NCBI RefSeq assembly: GCF_001952935.1
Contig: NZ_CP018319.1
Location: 3,988,001 to 4,052,000, forward strand
Direction: 5' to 3'
DNA length: 64,000 nt
Origin: Pseudomonas frederiksbergensis
GTDB lineage: Bacteria > Pseudomonadota > Gammaproteobacteria > Pseudomonadales > Pseudomonadaceae
Under the pieces are notes generated by a model, which did not search any database, was not told the DNA's origin, and saw only the letters and a list, made by a program, of their open reading frames with translations. Each line of letters begins with the position of its first letter. Positions within the stretch are counted from its first letter, which is position 1. This document shows positions 8,974 to 17,749 of the stretch, piece by piece. The position numbers and the translations under genes were made by a program.

Positions 8974-9423
8974 ATGGCCGCCAAAGTCGAACCGTTCTGG
9001 ATACGCAAAACCCTCGATCAACTCGATAAAGAAGAGTGGGAATCGCTGTGCGACGGCTGTGGCCTGTGCTGCCTGCAAAAGCTCGAAGATGAAGACGACA
9101 ACAGCGTCTATTACACGCGTATCGCCTGCAAACTGCTGGACCTGAAAACCTGTCAGTGCACCGATTACCCGAACCGCCGCGATTTCGTCCCCGACTGCAT
9201 CCAGCTCACACCGGGCAAGGCCGATGAGTTCAAATGGCTGCCGCCGTCCTGCGGCTATCGACTGGTCAGCGAAGGCAAGGACCTGCCACTTTGGCATCAT
9301 CTGGTGTGCGGTGATCGCGATGCTGTGCACCACGCGCAAATTTCCCAGTCCGGGCGCATGCTCGCCGAAGGCAGCGTGGCTGATGACGATTGGGAAGACC
9401 ATCTGATTTTTCGGGCGGGTTGA
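8974..9423 (+). CDS. ycgN: YcgN family cysteine-cluster protein (UPF0260)
   Basis: 149 residues. The N-terminal [11 protein letters not shown] and the [17 protein letters not shown] segment form the conserved cysteine cluster of the YcgN/CxxCxxCC superfamily, which suggests metal or Fe-S binding. Length matches the family. The start ATG at 8974 is supported by the family-typical beginning ([12 protein letters not shown]). It lies close upstream of the gluzincin-like gene but with a REP-like half element between. Function is not established for the family. Confidence 0.9.
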   Translation: MAAKVEPFWIRKTLDQLDKEEWESLCDGCGLCCLQKLEDEDDNSVYYTRIACKLLDLKTCQCTDYPNRRDFVPDCIQLTPGKADEFKWLPPSCGYRLVSEGKDLPLWHHLVCGDRDAVHHAQISQSGRMLAEGSVADDDWEDHLIFRAG

Positions 9424-9459
9424 TTCCTCCACAAAATTTGTAGTGTTTGCTGGTATTCA

Positions 9460-9501
9460 GGGCTGCTACGCAGCCCAGCGCGAGCAAGCTCGCTCGCCAC
9501 A
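9460..9501. repeat. Family D half REP element (GGGCTGC..GCAGCCC plus GCGAGC..GCTCGC)
   Basis: Contains GGGCTGCTACGCAGCCC followed by GCGAGCAAGCTCGCTCGCCAC, matching the right half of larger family D pairs at 39584 and 62553. It ends exactly where the ribosome-binding site AAGGAG of the next gene begins. Confidence 0.7.
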
Positions 9502-9511
9502 AGGAGTGGGT

Positions 9512-10741
9512 ATGGCTGTGGGATTTCGGCTGGCGTTGGCCTTTGGGCTTTTGGCCCTGGGTTCGCCCGCGTGGGCAGCGAAGAAGGTTGATCTGGATTA
9601 CCACGTACGCCTGTTGCCGCAAAGCGATCAGGCCGAAGTGCGGCTGACCCTGGCTCAGGGCGCGGCGGTGCGCAGTCTGGATTTCGACCTGGGCGATGGC
9701 AGTCACTACAGCGATTTCAAGGCCGACGGCCAATGGCAGCTCACGCCGGGCAAGCAGGCCCGTGGTGTCTGGCGTCCGGCCGCCGACAAGGCCAGCCTGA
9801 CCTACCGCGTACGCATCAGCCACGGGCGCAAGAGCGGCAGCTTCGATACGCGCATGACGCCAACCTGGGCATTGATGCGCGGCGACGATCTGGTGCCGGC
9901 GGCCAAACTCGATCAGCAGGACGGCATCGAGTTGGTTTCACGCCTTGAGTTCGAATTGCCCGCAGGCTGGAAAAGCGTTGAAACCGCCTGGCCGCGAATC
10001 GGCAAGAACAAATTCCGGGTCGATAACGTATCTCGCTTGTTCGACCGGCCCACGGGCTGGATGCTCGCCGGCCACCTCGGCAGCCGTCGCACGCGGCTTG
10101 GGGAAACCGAGGTCACCGTTGCCTCGCCTCAGGGCCAGGGCATGCGCCGCATGGATGTGCTGACGCTGCTGACCTTTGTCTGGCCGCAAGTGCAGGCGGT
10201 GTATCCCCGTCATCCCGCCAAATTGTTGATCGTCGGTGCCAATGACCCGATGTGGCGCGGCAGCCTGGGCGCGCGTGAATCGATCTACCTGAACACGCGT
10301 CTGCCGCTGGTCAGCGAAAGCGGCAGCAGTGCGCTGGTGCGGGAATTGGCGCAGGTGTTCGGACGGATCAACGATCAGCAGCGCAGTGACTGGATCAGCG
10401 AAGGATTGGCCGAGTATTACGCCATTGAACTGGTGCGCCGCGCCGGCGGCATGAGCGATGAGCGGTATGAGGGTCTGCAGAAGAAGTTGGCCAAGGATAG
10501 CCAGAAGGTCACGACCTTGCGTGCTGAGCAGGTCAGCCCGGCGCAGGTGTCGAAAGCGGTCGTGTTATTGCAGGAGCTGGATCGCGAGATTCGCCTGAAG
10601 ACCCGCAACAAGCGTTCGCTGGATGATGTGTTACGCGGGGCGATTCGTTTGCAGAGCGTGGATACCAAGGAGTTTGTTCAGCTGGCCGAAAGCATCATTG
10701 GTGAATCTTCCCAAGTACTCGATAGCTCGCTCCTGAACTGA
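9512..10741 (+). CDS. Secreted gluzincin-like (M1/M61-type) protein with a degenerate zinc site
   Basis: 409 residues from the ATG at 9512, preceded by AAGGAG; a further 23 in-frame codons upstream run through a REP-like element and are not credible. The N-terminus is a signal peptide (LALAFGLLALGSPAWA), so export to the periplasm is expected. An all-beta N-terminal half is followed by a helical part that resembles gluzincin aminopeptidases: SALVRELAQVF stands where HExxH is expected and ISEGLAEYYA where the third ligand lies. The glutamates remain, but both histidines are replaced by R (about residue 277) and Q (about 281), so zinc catalysis is unlikely. Probable structural or binding role. 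The stop TGA (10739-10741) is completed by the first bases of a family C repeat. Confidence 0.7.
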   Translation: MAVGFRLALAFGLLALGSPAWAAKKVDLDYHVRLLPQSDQAEVRLTLAQGAAVRSLDFDLGDGSHYSDFKADGQWQLTPGKQARGVWRPAADKASLTYRVRISHGRKSGSFDTRMTPTWALMRGDDLVPAAKLDQQDGIELVSRLEFELPAGWKSVETAWPRIGKNKFRVDNVSRLFDRPTGWMLAGHLGSRRTRLGETEVTVASPQGQGMRRMDVLTLLTFVWPQVQAVYPRHPAKLLIVGANDPMWRGSLGARESIYLNTRLPLVSESGSSALVRELAQVFGRINDQQRSDWISEGLAEYYAIELVRRAGGMSDERYEGLQKKLAKDSQKVTTLRAEQVSPAQVSKAVVLLQELDREIRLKTRNKRSLDDVLRGAIRLQSVDTKEFVQLAESIIGESSQVLDSSLLN

Positions 10742-10851
10742 TCGTTCCCACGCTCTGCGTGGGAATGCATCCCGTGACGCTCTGCGTCACCTCCAGAAGC
10801 GGAACGCGGAGCGTCCCTGGCGGCATTCCCACGCAGAGCGTGGGAACGATC
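10740..10851. repeat. Family C four-hairpin repeat element, copy 2
   Basis: Perfect terminal inverted repeats of about 29 bases (GATCGTTCCCACGCTCTGCG... and its complement) with two inner hairpins. It overlaps the stop codon of the gluzincin-like gene by two bases and ends 9 bases before the convergent DUF2892-type gene's stop, making up essentially the whole intergenic space. Confidence 0.93.
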
Positions 10852-10860
10852 AGTTCTAGG

Positions 10861-11238
10861 TCAAGCCCCGGGTTTAGGCGACTTCAACGAATCATCGCCG
10901 GTCACTGTGGCGGTATTGGTCGCCGCTTCGGCATTCGCCTTCAACCGGTTCAACTCTTCACCCGCCCGCTGAATCTTCGCCCGCACGTTGTTCATGTCCT
11001 GACGGCTTTTCTCCAGCAGGCTTTTCGCCGAACTGTGCCCGGTAATGCCCCGCGCCAGGGCCACGCCGCCGATCGCCACTTGAATCAAGCCGAATACACC
11101 GCCGCGACGCAGGCCCTTGCCGACCATGATCACACCGCCGGCCAGGGAACCGATGCGTTCCCAACCCTGCACGTTCTGCTCAGTGTGAGTCTGGAACGGG
11201 GTGGATTCGATGCGTTCTACGCGTTTGAGCTCGCTCAT
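10861..11238 (-). CDS. DUF2892 (YgaP-like membrane segment) protein
   Basis: 125 residues. The centre holds two membrane segments (GSLAGGVIMVGKGL and GVFGLIQVAIGGVALARGITGH) typical of DUF2892/YgaP-like transmembrane proteins. A C-terminal charged, probably helical tail follows (SLLEKSRQDMNNVRAKIQRAGEEL is the coiled-coil-like part). An inner-membrane protein of unknown role. Transcribed leftward toward the family C repeat; no obvious partner gene. Confidence 0.75.
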   Translation of the reverse strand: MSELKRVERIESTPFQTHTEQNVQGWERIGSLAGGVIMVGKGLRRGGVFGLIQVAIGGVALARGITGHSSAKSLLEKSRQDMNNVRAKIQRAGEELNRLKANAEAATNTATVTGDDSLKSPKPGA

Positions 11239-11329
11239 GATCTGTCTCCTGGCTGGAATGCTGCTTCAAGAATAGATATTTAAGCTGACTGCCAAGGCGG
11301 GCGGCTTGTTCCATCGAATGTGCGGTGAA

Positions 11330-11800
11330 TCAGCGGAATTTTGCCCCGGAGCGGGTGTTGAGTCCCTTGGACATGCGGTCATAGAGCACGACGTTGACGG
11401 TGGCCGCCAGGTTCATGCAGCCAGTGGTCGGGATGTAGACCACGTCTTCGCACCAGTCGCGAATCTCTTTATCCAGCGAGCCGTCTTCCGGGCCGAAGAT
11501 GTACAGCGCGCGGTCCGGATGGGTGTATTCCGGCAGCGAACGGGCACCGTCCACCAGTTCCACGGCGACCGGCACGCAGCCCAGCGGCAGGATTTTCTTC
11601 AGATCGTCGATGCCGATCAGCGGAATGTCGTAGTGGACGCGCTTGGTGTCGGTGACGAAATCGGCGGCGCGTTCATAACGCTTGCCGGTGTAAAACACGG
11701 ACGCCACGCCATAACAGCCAGCGGCGCGCATCACCGAACCGACGTTCTCCGGTGATTTGGGGTTATACAAACCAATGCAGCTGTACCGTTTGTCTGCCAC
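11330..11800 (-). CDS. TrmH/SpoU-family RNA methyltransferase
   Basis: 156 residues from a GTG at 11798-11800 with GAAGG about ten bases upstream. The longer in-frame extension runs into a family C repeat and is rejected. Motif 1 is YNPKSPENVGSVMRAAGCYG, and the trefoil-knot SAM-binding motifs are IFGPEDGSL and PTTGCMNLAATVNVVLYD. This is a stand-alone SPOUT 2'-O-ribose methyltransferase acting on tRNA or rRNA. The size is like TrmL, but motif details do not let me name the target. The promoter region is shared with the repeat at 11865. Confidence 0.87.
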   Translation of the reverse strand: MADKRYSCIGLYNPKSPENVGSVMRAAGCYGVASVFYTGKRYERAADFVTDTKRVHYDIPLIGIDDLKKILPLGCVPVAVELVDGARSLPEYTHPDRALYIFGPEDGSLDKEIRDWCEDVVYIPTTGCMNLAATVNVVLYDRMSKGLNTRSGAKFR

Positions 11801-11864
11801 GAGCGGGGTGCCTTCGGGGAAAAAACGGCGATTATACGGGGATATTGGGGGAGGGGTGGTCAGT

Positions 11865-11975
11865 GATCGTTCCCACGCTCTGCGTGGGAACGCCTCAACG
11901 GACGCTCCGCGTTCGGCTGTGAAAGGGACGCGGAGCGTCCCGGGCTGCATTCCCACGCAGAGCGTGGGAACGATC
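11865..11975. repeat. Family C four-hairpin repeat element, copy 3
   Basis: Same terminal arms and inner hairpins as copies 1 and 2. Here it lies between two leftward genes: downstream of yajD (stop at 11986) and upstream of the SpoU methyltransferase start, so it can separate their transcripts. Confidence 0.92.
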
Positions 11976-11985
11976 AGTTAGCGGG

Positions 11986-12357
11986 TTACTCGTCTTTCTT
12001 CATCAGGCCGGCCAACGCGGCAAACGGGTTATGCGTTGCCTTGGCGATTGTCGGCGAGCTCAGCGAGCCTTCACCGAAATACTGTTGATCGGTGTACCGC
12101 GAGTGTTCGTTGTCGTGGCAATACAGGCACAGCAATTCCCAGTTCGAGCCGTCCTGAGGGTTGTTGTCGTGGTTATGGTCGCGGTGGTGCACGGTCAGTT
12201 CGCTCAGGCGCTTGCCGGAAAACTCACGGGCGCAGCGACCGCACACGTGCGGGTACATTTTCAGGGCCTTGTCGCGGTAACCCATTTCCTTGTCGCGCTG
12301 GTTGTCGGCAAGGATGCGGTCCAGTTTCGACGTGTTGGTCGGTGTTGACGAACTCAT
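11986..12357 (-). CDS. yajD: YajD-family HNH nuclease
   Basis: 123 residues. The HNH core is visible: CGRCAREF (first zinc pair), LTVHHRDHNHDNNPQDGSNW (catalytic H and N region) and LLCLYCHDNEHSR (second zinc pair and final H). Length and the N-terminal start DRILADNQRDKEMGYRDKAL agree with YajD, a small stand-alone HNH protein of unknown physiological role. No toxin/antitoxin partner is adjacent. It is followed after 10 bases by a family C repeat. Confidence 0.88.
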   Translation of the reverse strand: MSSSTPTNTSKLDRILADNQRDKEMGYRDKALKMYPHVCGRCAREFSGKRLSELTVHHRDHNHDNNPQDGSNWELLCLYCHDNEHSRYTDQQYFGEGSLSSPTIAKATHNPFAALAGLMKKDE

Positions 12358-12405
12358 GGGTTCACCTTTGTAAAAGACTAATGACGGTATTAAACGCAGT
12401 TTAGC

Positions 12406-13092
12406 TCAGCCCTTGAGCTTCTCGGCAATCCAGATGGTGTGACGGGTGCCTTTGTTGCCGTGGGCGAAGACCTGGACTTCCTCGGCCTTGAAGCCGGCCT
12501 TCTTCAGTTTGTCGGAAAACTGTCGGTCAGCGCTCGCGGACCAGACGGCCAGCACGCCTTTGGGCCGCAGGGCCTTGGCGCAGGCGCTCAGGCCGCCAGC
12601 GGAGTAGAGCCAGCTGTTGGCCTTCTGGGTCAGGCCTTCGGGGCCGTTGTCGACGTCGAGCATGATTGCGTCGAAACCTTGCGGCTCGGCTTGCAGGACG
12701 TTGGCCACGTCTTCCATGCGAATGACCGTGCGCGGGTCCAGCAGCGGGTTCCCGGCTTTCTCACCGAGCGGTCCACGATTCCACTCCACCACGCCCGGGA
12801 CCAGTTCGGCGACCACCACTTCAGCGGTCTTTCCCAGGTGCTTGAGGGCCGAGGCGAGGGTGAAACCCATGCCCAGGCCGCCGATCAGCACGCGCGAATT
12901 CGGCCGGCCGGCCACTTTACGGCACGGGATCTCCGCCAGAGCGTCTTCCGAGCCGTGCATGCGGGTGTTCATCAGTTGCCCGCCGTCGCCGCCCTGAATC
13001 TTGATGACGAAATCCTCACCGTATTCGAACAGGCACAAGGCACCGCCATTTTCAGGAATTGGAGTGGTGTCGAGCAGAACGAAACGTTTCAT
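12406..13092 (-). CDS. Spermidine-synthase-like SAM-fold protein
   Basis: 228 residues from the ATG at 13090-13092. The Rossmann-type motif VLIGGLGMGFTLASALKHLG is followed by VVVAELVPGVVEWNR and DAIMLDVDNGPEG, as in spermidine synthase-like aminopropyltransferases and methyltransferases. The catalytic aspartate pattern of true SpeE (a conserved D-x-x-D-P segment) is not obvious, so the reaction is uncertain. No polyamine genes adjoin. It is divergent from the small secreted protein at 13191. Upstream sequence TGAGGAG lies on the other strand and does not serve this gene; the Shine-Dalgarno is weak. Confidence 0.75.
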   Translation of the reverse strand: MKRFVLLDTTPIPENGGALCLFEYGEDFVIKIQGGDGGQLMNTRMHGSEDALAEIPCRKVAGRPNSRVLIGGLGMGFTLASALKHLGKTAEVVVAELVPGVVEWNRGPLGEKAGNPLLDPRTVIRMEDVANVLQAEPQGFDAIMLDVDNGPEGLTQKANSWLYSAGGLSACAKALRPKGVLAVWSASADRQFSDKLKKAGFKAEEVQVFAHGNKGTRHTIWIAEKLKG

Positions 13093-13190
13093 GGGACTCA
13101 CTTGAGGAGAAATTGGCATAAGAGGGAGAAGGCAAACACGCGCAGTTGGGAGTAGCCTGCAAAAAGACAACAAGGCCAACGGAGCCATTG

Positions 13191-13481
13191 ATGAAGCGCA
13201 CCATTCTAACGGTCATTGCCTTGGCCGCGCTCTCGATAACTGCAGTGCAGGCCCAGCAGCTGCAAACCATTCCGACCAGCCCTGCGCCGCTGCCCGGTTC
13301 GCCCGGCACCGCGACCCCGACACCGTACCCGCAAATCACCCCGACCAGCGCACCCAAGGTCGGGCCCGGCAGTGGCGGTCCGCCGTTGGTGCCGATTGAA
13401 ATGCCTGGCCCGCCCGCCAAGGACCAGCCACTGCCGGTGCCGGAGCAAAACCCGTCGAAAGCCAAACCGCCCGGCGGTTAA
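13191..13481 (+). CDS. Small secreted proline-rich protein
   Basis: 96 residues from an ATG at 13191 (CGGAG lies ten bases before). The N-terminal signal peptide is KRTILTVIALAALSITAVQA with likely cleavage after AQA. The mature part is dominated by Pro, Gly, Ser and Thr (for example PLPGSPGTATPTPYP and GPGSGGPPLVPIEMPGP) and should be unstructured in the periplasm or envelope. I recognise no catalytic domain. The last four bases overlap the convergent cNMP-binding gene. Confidence 0.7.
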   Translation: MKRTILTVIALAALSITAVQAQQLQTIPTSPAPLPGSPGTATPTPYPQITPTSAPKVGPGSGGPPLVPIEMPGPPAKDQPLPVPEQNPSKAKPPGG

Positions 13482-13951
13482 ACCTGCTGCGAGAGCAGTT
13501 GCCCATCGGCCATGCGCAAGCGTTTGGAGAGGGAAACGGCAAGGGCGCGGATGATTTTGGCGGCGATTTTCGGCGCATCGTTGAGCATCTTTTCCAGCGA
13601 GTCCTTGCCCAGGTTGAGCAACTGGCAATTGCTGGCGGCCACGCAGCTGGCCGAGCGGCGTTCGCCGTCGAGTACGGCCATTTCGCCGAACGCCCGACCG
13701 CTGCGCAACGTTGCCATGGTCACCAGGTGCCCGTCGCTGTTGGTTTTCTGCACCGCCACCTGGCCGGTGTGGATGATGCACATGAAGCTGCCGGCATCGC
13801 CCTCATGGAAAATCTCTTCGCCCTGAGCAATGGTGCTGATGCTGAAATAGCCCGAAGCCGTGGCGAAGTCCGCCGGCAGCAGTTGATCGAACAGGCCACA
13901 GTCCATCAGCCAGTCGCGAATTTCGTTGTTCAGTAAGGTCGGTTCTGACAT
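13478..13951 (-). CDS. Cyclic nucleotide-binding domain protein
   Basis: 157 residues from the ATG at 13949-13951. A single cNMP-binding beta-roll is seen: EEIFHEGDAGSFMCIIHTGQV, then SGRAFGEMAVLDGERRSASC, the phosphate-binding cassette with E and R. Helices follow, but there is no Crp-type helix-turn-helix, so this is probably a stand-alone sensor subunit. A longer start (GTG at 14000-14002) has AGGGA six bases before it and would add 17 residues; I prefer the shorter one because the extension is unlike the family. It overlaps the convergent proline-rich gene by 4 bases. Confidence 0.8.
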   Translation of the reverse strand: MSEPTLLNNEIRDWLMDCGLFDQLLPADFATASGYFSISTIAQGEEIFHEGDAGSFMCIIHTGQVAVQKTNSDGHLVTMATLRSGRAFGEMAVLDGERRSASCVAASNCQLLNLGKDSLEKMLNDAPKIAAKIIRALAVSLSKRLRMADGQLLSQQV

Positions 13952-14013
13952 GTCGTCACGGTCTTTTTCTTGTGTCTGTTGCAGGCTCGAATTCGAAATC
14001 ACCGCAATTCCCT

Positions 14014-14103
14014 TGTGGGAGCGGGCTTGCTCGCGAAGGCGGTGTGCCGGACAACATTAATGTTGAATGTGATGGCCTCTTCGCGAGCAAGCCCGCTCCC
14101 ACA
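14014..14103. repeat. REP pair, family A
   Basis: TGTGGGAGCGGGCTTGCTCG on the left and its complement on the right, with a variable spacer. It lies between the S9 peptidase stop and the cNMP-binding gene start, both leftward. Confidence 0.92.
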
Positions 14104-14161
14104 GGGGGATGTATGGTGTATCGGTGTTCGGTGTTAAGACCGACACGCCGGGCCAAGTTCC

Positions 14162-16216
14162 TCAGGCGATGCCCAAAACCTTGAAAACAAATGCGTATTC
14201 GAGTGCTACGTCACGTAATCCCTGATACCGACCGCTCATCCCGCCGTGCCCGGCACCCAATTCGGTCTTGAGCAGCAGGGGATTTGTGTCGGTTTTGGTC
14301 GCGCGTAATTTCGCCACCCACTTGGCCGCCTCCCAGTACTGCACGCGACTGTCGTTGTAGCCGGCGATCACCAGCATCGCCGGATAAGCTTGTGCGGTGA
14401 CGTTTTCGTACGGCGCGTAGGCCTTGATCCGATCATAGACGTCCGGTTCTTCAGGATTGCCCCACTCGTCATATTCGGTAACGGTCAACGGCAGGTCCGG
14501 GTCGAGCATGGTGTTCAGCACGTCGACGAACGGCACTTCGGCAATCGCAGCAGCAAACAACTCCGGCCGCTGATTGAGCACCGCGCCGATCAGCAGGCCA
14601 CCGGCGCTGCCGCCGCTGATCGCCAGTTGCTGTGAAGTCGTGAAGCTATTGGCGATCAGGTGTTCGGCGCAGGCGATGAAGTCGCTGAACGTGTTGTGTT
14701 TGTGTTCCTGCTTGCCGGCGCGATACCAGGCTTCGCCCAGTTCACCGCCGCCACGCACGTGAGCGATGGCGAACGCTACGCCACGGTCCAGCAGACTCAA
14801 GCGGGCGTGGGAGAACCACGGGTCGAGGCTTTCGCCATAAGCGCCATAGCCGTACAGATAAAGCGGCGTCGGCTTGCCGAGTGCTTCGCGTTTGACGACG
14901 AGGCTGATCGGCACTTTCGTACCGTCAGGTGCGGTCGCCCACAGGCGCTGACTGACGTAGGCATCGGCGTCGAACGGGCCAAGTACCGGGGTTTGCTTGA
15001 GGACTTTCTGCTCGCCGTTGCCCAATACCAACTGGCGGATTTGCGCCGGGCGGTTCAGCGCTTCATAGCGCAGGCGGATCCTGTCGCTGACGAACTCCAG
15101 ACTGTTCTGTACATGAAGGCTGTAGGCCGCGTCCGGTAATTGCACGCGGTAGCTCGGCAGGTCTTGCGGATGAACTTCGATGATCGGCAAGCCACCCTCA
15201 CGCAAGCTCAGGGTCATGGCACCGGCATTCAGGCTCATGCCTTCGATCATCACCGTGTCGCTGTGCGGGATCAGGTTTTGCCAGTCGGCCTCGGTCGGTG
15301 CCACGCCGGTGTCGGCGGCGTGGTACAGGGCAAAGTTGATGCCGTCGCGATTGGTGCGAATGAACCAGGTCCATTGACCGTCGAGCGCGCCGTGGTCGAC
15401 GTCGTACTCATGGTCTTCAACCCTCGGAGCGATGCAGGTAAAGGCTTGCTGCGGCTGGAACGCGTCGAGCACCCAGACTTCGTTGGTGGTTTTGCTGCCC
15501 AGCGACAGCAGCAATTGCTGCTCGGAACTGGAGCGGTAGCAATGCATGAAGAATCGACCGTCCGGCTCATGGAACACTTCTTCGGCCGCCGTACCGTCCA
15601 GCCGATAGCGGAACAGTTTGTGCGGGCGATGGGTGTCGTCCAGCTCGCCGAAGAACAGCGTCAGGCTGTCATTGGCCCAGGTCATGCTGCCGTCGCAATC
15701 CTGGAATTCCAGTTCACTGACACGGCCGTTGGACAATTCCTTCACGAACAGCGTGTAAATCTCATCGCCGGTGGCGTCGATGCTGTAGGCCAGACGCTGG
15801 TGGTCCGGGCTGATGCTGAAGGCGCCGAGGGAAAAGAAGCCGCCGTTGGCCAGTTCATTCGGGTCCAGCAGCAGCTGTTCCTGGCTTTCGTCGAGCTGCA
15901 GGCTGTTATCGGCCGGGCGCGGGCAGCGGTAGTGACGGGCATATTCATCACCGGCCGTGGTGCGCGTGTAATACAGGTATGGGCCCCAAGGGGAGGGGAG
16001 GGACAGGTCGGTTTCGAGAATCCGGGCCTTGATCTCTTCGAACAGAGTTTCACGTAGCCCGGCCTGATCGGCGGTTTGCGCCTCTTGGTAGCGGTTTTCC
16101 GCTTTCAGGTAGTCGAGCACCGCGGGGGTGTCGCGCTCCTGCAGCCAGGCATACGGGTCGTCGCCTTCGGCCTTGTGGGCGATGGGAGCGTCGGAAACGT
16201 TGACGGATAGGGGCAT
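14162..16216 (-). CDS. S9 family oligopeptidase (oligopeptidase B-like)
   Basis: 684 residues from the ATG at 16214-16216; the extra upstream codons are REP-derived. The N-terminal part is a seven-bladed propeller (repeated WANDSLTLFF- and LVLGNGEQKVL-like strands). The C-terminal alpha/beta hydrolase domain carries GGSAGGLL (nucleophilic Ser), LVIAGYNDSRVQYWE (Asp) and GAGHGGMSGRY (His). This fits a cytoplasmic or periplasmic oligopeptidase B/prolyl-oligopeptidase-type enzyme cleaving short peptides; without structure I cannot tell trypsin-like from proline specificity. No signal peptide. It is flanked by REP pairs on both sides. Confidence 0.88.
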   Translation of the reverse strand: MPLSVNVSDAPIAHKAEGDDPYAWLQERDTPAVLDYLKAENRYQEAQTADQAGLRETLFEEIKARILETDLSLPSPWGPYLYYTRTTAGDEYARHYRCPRPADNSLQLDESQEQLLLDPNELANGGFFSLGAFSISPDHQRLAYSIDATGDEIYTLFVKELSNGRVSELEFQDCDGSMTWANDSLTLFFGELDDTHRPHKLFRYRLDGTAAEEVFHEPDGRFFMHCYRSSSEQQLLLSLGSKTTNEVWVLDAFQPQQAFTCIAPRVEDHEYDVDHGALDGQWTWFIRTNRDGINFALYHAADTGVAPTEADWQNLIPHSDTVMIEGMSLNAGAMTLSLREGGLPIIEVHPQDLPSYRVQLPDAAYSLHVQNSLEFVSDRIRLRYEALNRPAQIRQLVLGNGEQKVLKQTPVLGPFDADAYVSQRLWATAPDGTKVPISLVVKREALGKPTPLYLYGYGAYGESLDPWFSHARLSLLDRGVAFAIAHVRGGGELGEAWYRAGKQEHKHNTFSDFIACAEHLIANSFTTSQQLAISGGSAGGLLIGAVLNQRPELFAAAIAEVPFVDVLNTMLDPDLPLTVTEYDEWGNPEEPDVYDRIKAYAPYENVTAQAYPAMLVIAGYNDSRVQYWEAAKWVAKLRATKTDTNPLLLKTELGAGHGGMSGRYQGLRDVALEYAFVFKVLGIA

Positions 16217-16258
16217 GAAGGGCTCTCGAACAATGTACGGAATAAGGGCTTCGCAACG

Positions 16259-16348
16259 TGTGGGAGCGGGCTTGCTCGCGAAGGGGCCAGCACGTTCAAC
16301 ATCTCTGTTGACTGACACACCGCTTTCGCGAGCAAGCCCGCTCCCACA
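16259..16348. repeat. REP pair, family A
   Basis: TGTGGGAGCGGGCTTGCTCG and complement around a short spacer, between the divergent S9 peptidase and the membrane protein at 16432. Confidence 0.92.
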
Positions 16349-16431
16349 GGGGATGCGTTTTACAGACTGGTATTGGGGCAGCCTGACGTGCGAAAAGTCG
16401 TTACTATAAGCGCCTCTTTGCCTGCCTTGCC

Positions 16432-16929
16432 ATGGACACCATGACCGAGAACGACTATCTGATCGCTTGGGGCCTCTACGCCTTCGCCGCTTTGGGCTGC
16501 CTGTTGGTGTGGATGCGCATTACCCGCTGGATGTGGCGCTGGCTGCGTGAGCCGCTACGGCTATTGGTTGCCGTGTTGCTGTTCTGCCCGACCATCATTG
16601 ATCCGGTGAAGGAAAAAGTTGCCCCGGCCATCGCCATTACGGCCCTTGACCTGATGTTCAAGGTCGGCAACAACGCCTGGCGCGCGGTTTCCGACCTGTT
16701 CATGTACGGCATGATCGCCTTCGGCATTTACCTGGTATTCGTGGCGATCCGTTTCCCTATCGAACGTGCGGCCAACGCTCGCAAGGAACAGGCCGCCGCT
16801 GCCAAGGCTGCGGCCCGGGCCGATGAACCTGAAGAGGATCATCCATTCGGCGGTGCGGGCGACGATCGTTACGGTCGTCCACCGGTGCCGAGCAACCCTC
16901 AGCGAATGCGGGTCGAACCGCGACTGTAA
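16432..16929 (+). CDS. Membrane protein of unknown function
   Basis: 165 residues. Three or four membrane helices are visible ([48 protein letters not shown]). A C-terminal cytoplasmic tail follows that is Ala/Arg-rich and then acidic ([26 protein letters not shown]). A second ATG at 16441 is equally possible. It precedes the class II amidotransferase by 31 bases and the DUF2937 gene beyond that; the three may be an operon. I do not recognise the family beyond a Pseudomonas-type conserved membrane protein. Confidence 0.65.
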   Translation: MDTMTENDYLIAWGLYAFAALGCLLVWMRITRWMWRWLREPLRLLVAVLLFCPTIIDPVKEKVAPAIAITALDLMFKVGNNAWRAVSDLFMYGMIAFGIYLVFVAIRFPIERAANARKEQAAAAKAAARADEPEEDHPFGGAGDDRYGRPPVPSNPQRMRVEPRL

Positions 16930-16960
16930 CCTGCCCCTGCCTTTCAGCGAGAATCCGAGC

Positions 16961-17737
16961 ATGTGTGAGTTATTGGGCATGAGCGCCAATGTCCCGACCG
17001 ATATCGTGTTCAGCTTCACCGGGCTGATGCAGCGCGGCGGCCGCACCGGTCCGCACCGTGACGGCTGGGGCATCGCTTTTTACGAGGGCCGTGGCCTGCG
17101 CCTGTTTCAGGACCCGGCGGCGAGCTGTGAGTCCGAAGTCGCGAACCTGGTGCAGCGCTATCCGATCAAGAGCGAAGTGGTGATCGGGCACATCCGCCAG
17201 GCCAATGTCGGCAAGGTCTGCCTGTCCAATACCCATCCGTTTGTACGTGAGTTGTGGGGCCGTAACTGGTGTTTTGCCCATAACGGCCAACTGGCGGACT
17301 TTCAACCGATCAAGAGTTTTTACCGCCCGGTCGGCGATACCGACAGCGAAGCGGCGTTCTGCGATTTGCTCAACCGCGTGCGCGCCGCGTTCCCGGAACC
17401 GGTAGAGGTCGAAGAACTGCTGCCAGACCTGGTAGCCGCCTGTGCCGAATACCGCAGCAAAGGCGTGTTTAACTGCCTGCTCAGCGATGGCGACTGGTTG
17501 TTCTGCTATTGCTCGACCAAACTGGCGCAAATCACCCGTCGCGCGCCCTTCGGCCCGGCGCGCTTGAAGGACGTCGATGTGATCGTCGATTTCCAGGCCG
17601 AAACCACGCCCAACGACGTGGTCACGGTGATCGCCACCGAACCCTTGACCGAAAACGAAACCTGGACCCGCTACGAACCGGGCCAATGGAGCCTTTGGCG
17701 ACGCGGTGAATGCGTCAGCCAGGGCAAGACCGAATAA
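16961..17737 (+). CDS. Class II glutamine amidotransferase (YafJ-like)
   Basis: 258 residues from an ATG at 16961, chosen because processing exposes Cys2 (MCELLGMSA) as the N-terminal nucleophile of class II glutaminase domains. Typical motifs are [34 protein letters not shown] and CFAHNGQL. No synthase domain follows, as in E. coli YafJ. It probably hydrolyses glutamine or another gamma-glutamyl bond; the acceptor is unknown. It is 12 bases from the next gene, consistent with co-transcription. Confidence 0.87.
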   Translation: MCELLGMSANVPTDIVFSFTGLMQRGGRTGPHRDGWGIAFYEGRGLRLFQDPAASCESEVANLVQRYPIKSEVVIGHIRQANVGKVCLSNTHPFVRELWGRNWCFAHNGQLADFQPIKSFYRPVGDTDSEAAFCDLLNRVRAAFPEPVEVEELLPDLVAACAEYRSKGVFNCLLSDGDWLFCYCSTKLAQITRRAPFGPARLKDVDVIVDFQAETTPNDVVTVIATEPLTENETWTRYEPGQWSLWRRGECVSQGKTE

Positions 17738-17749
17738 GGATTTCCCTTC

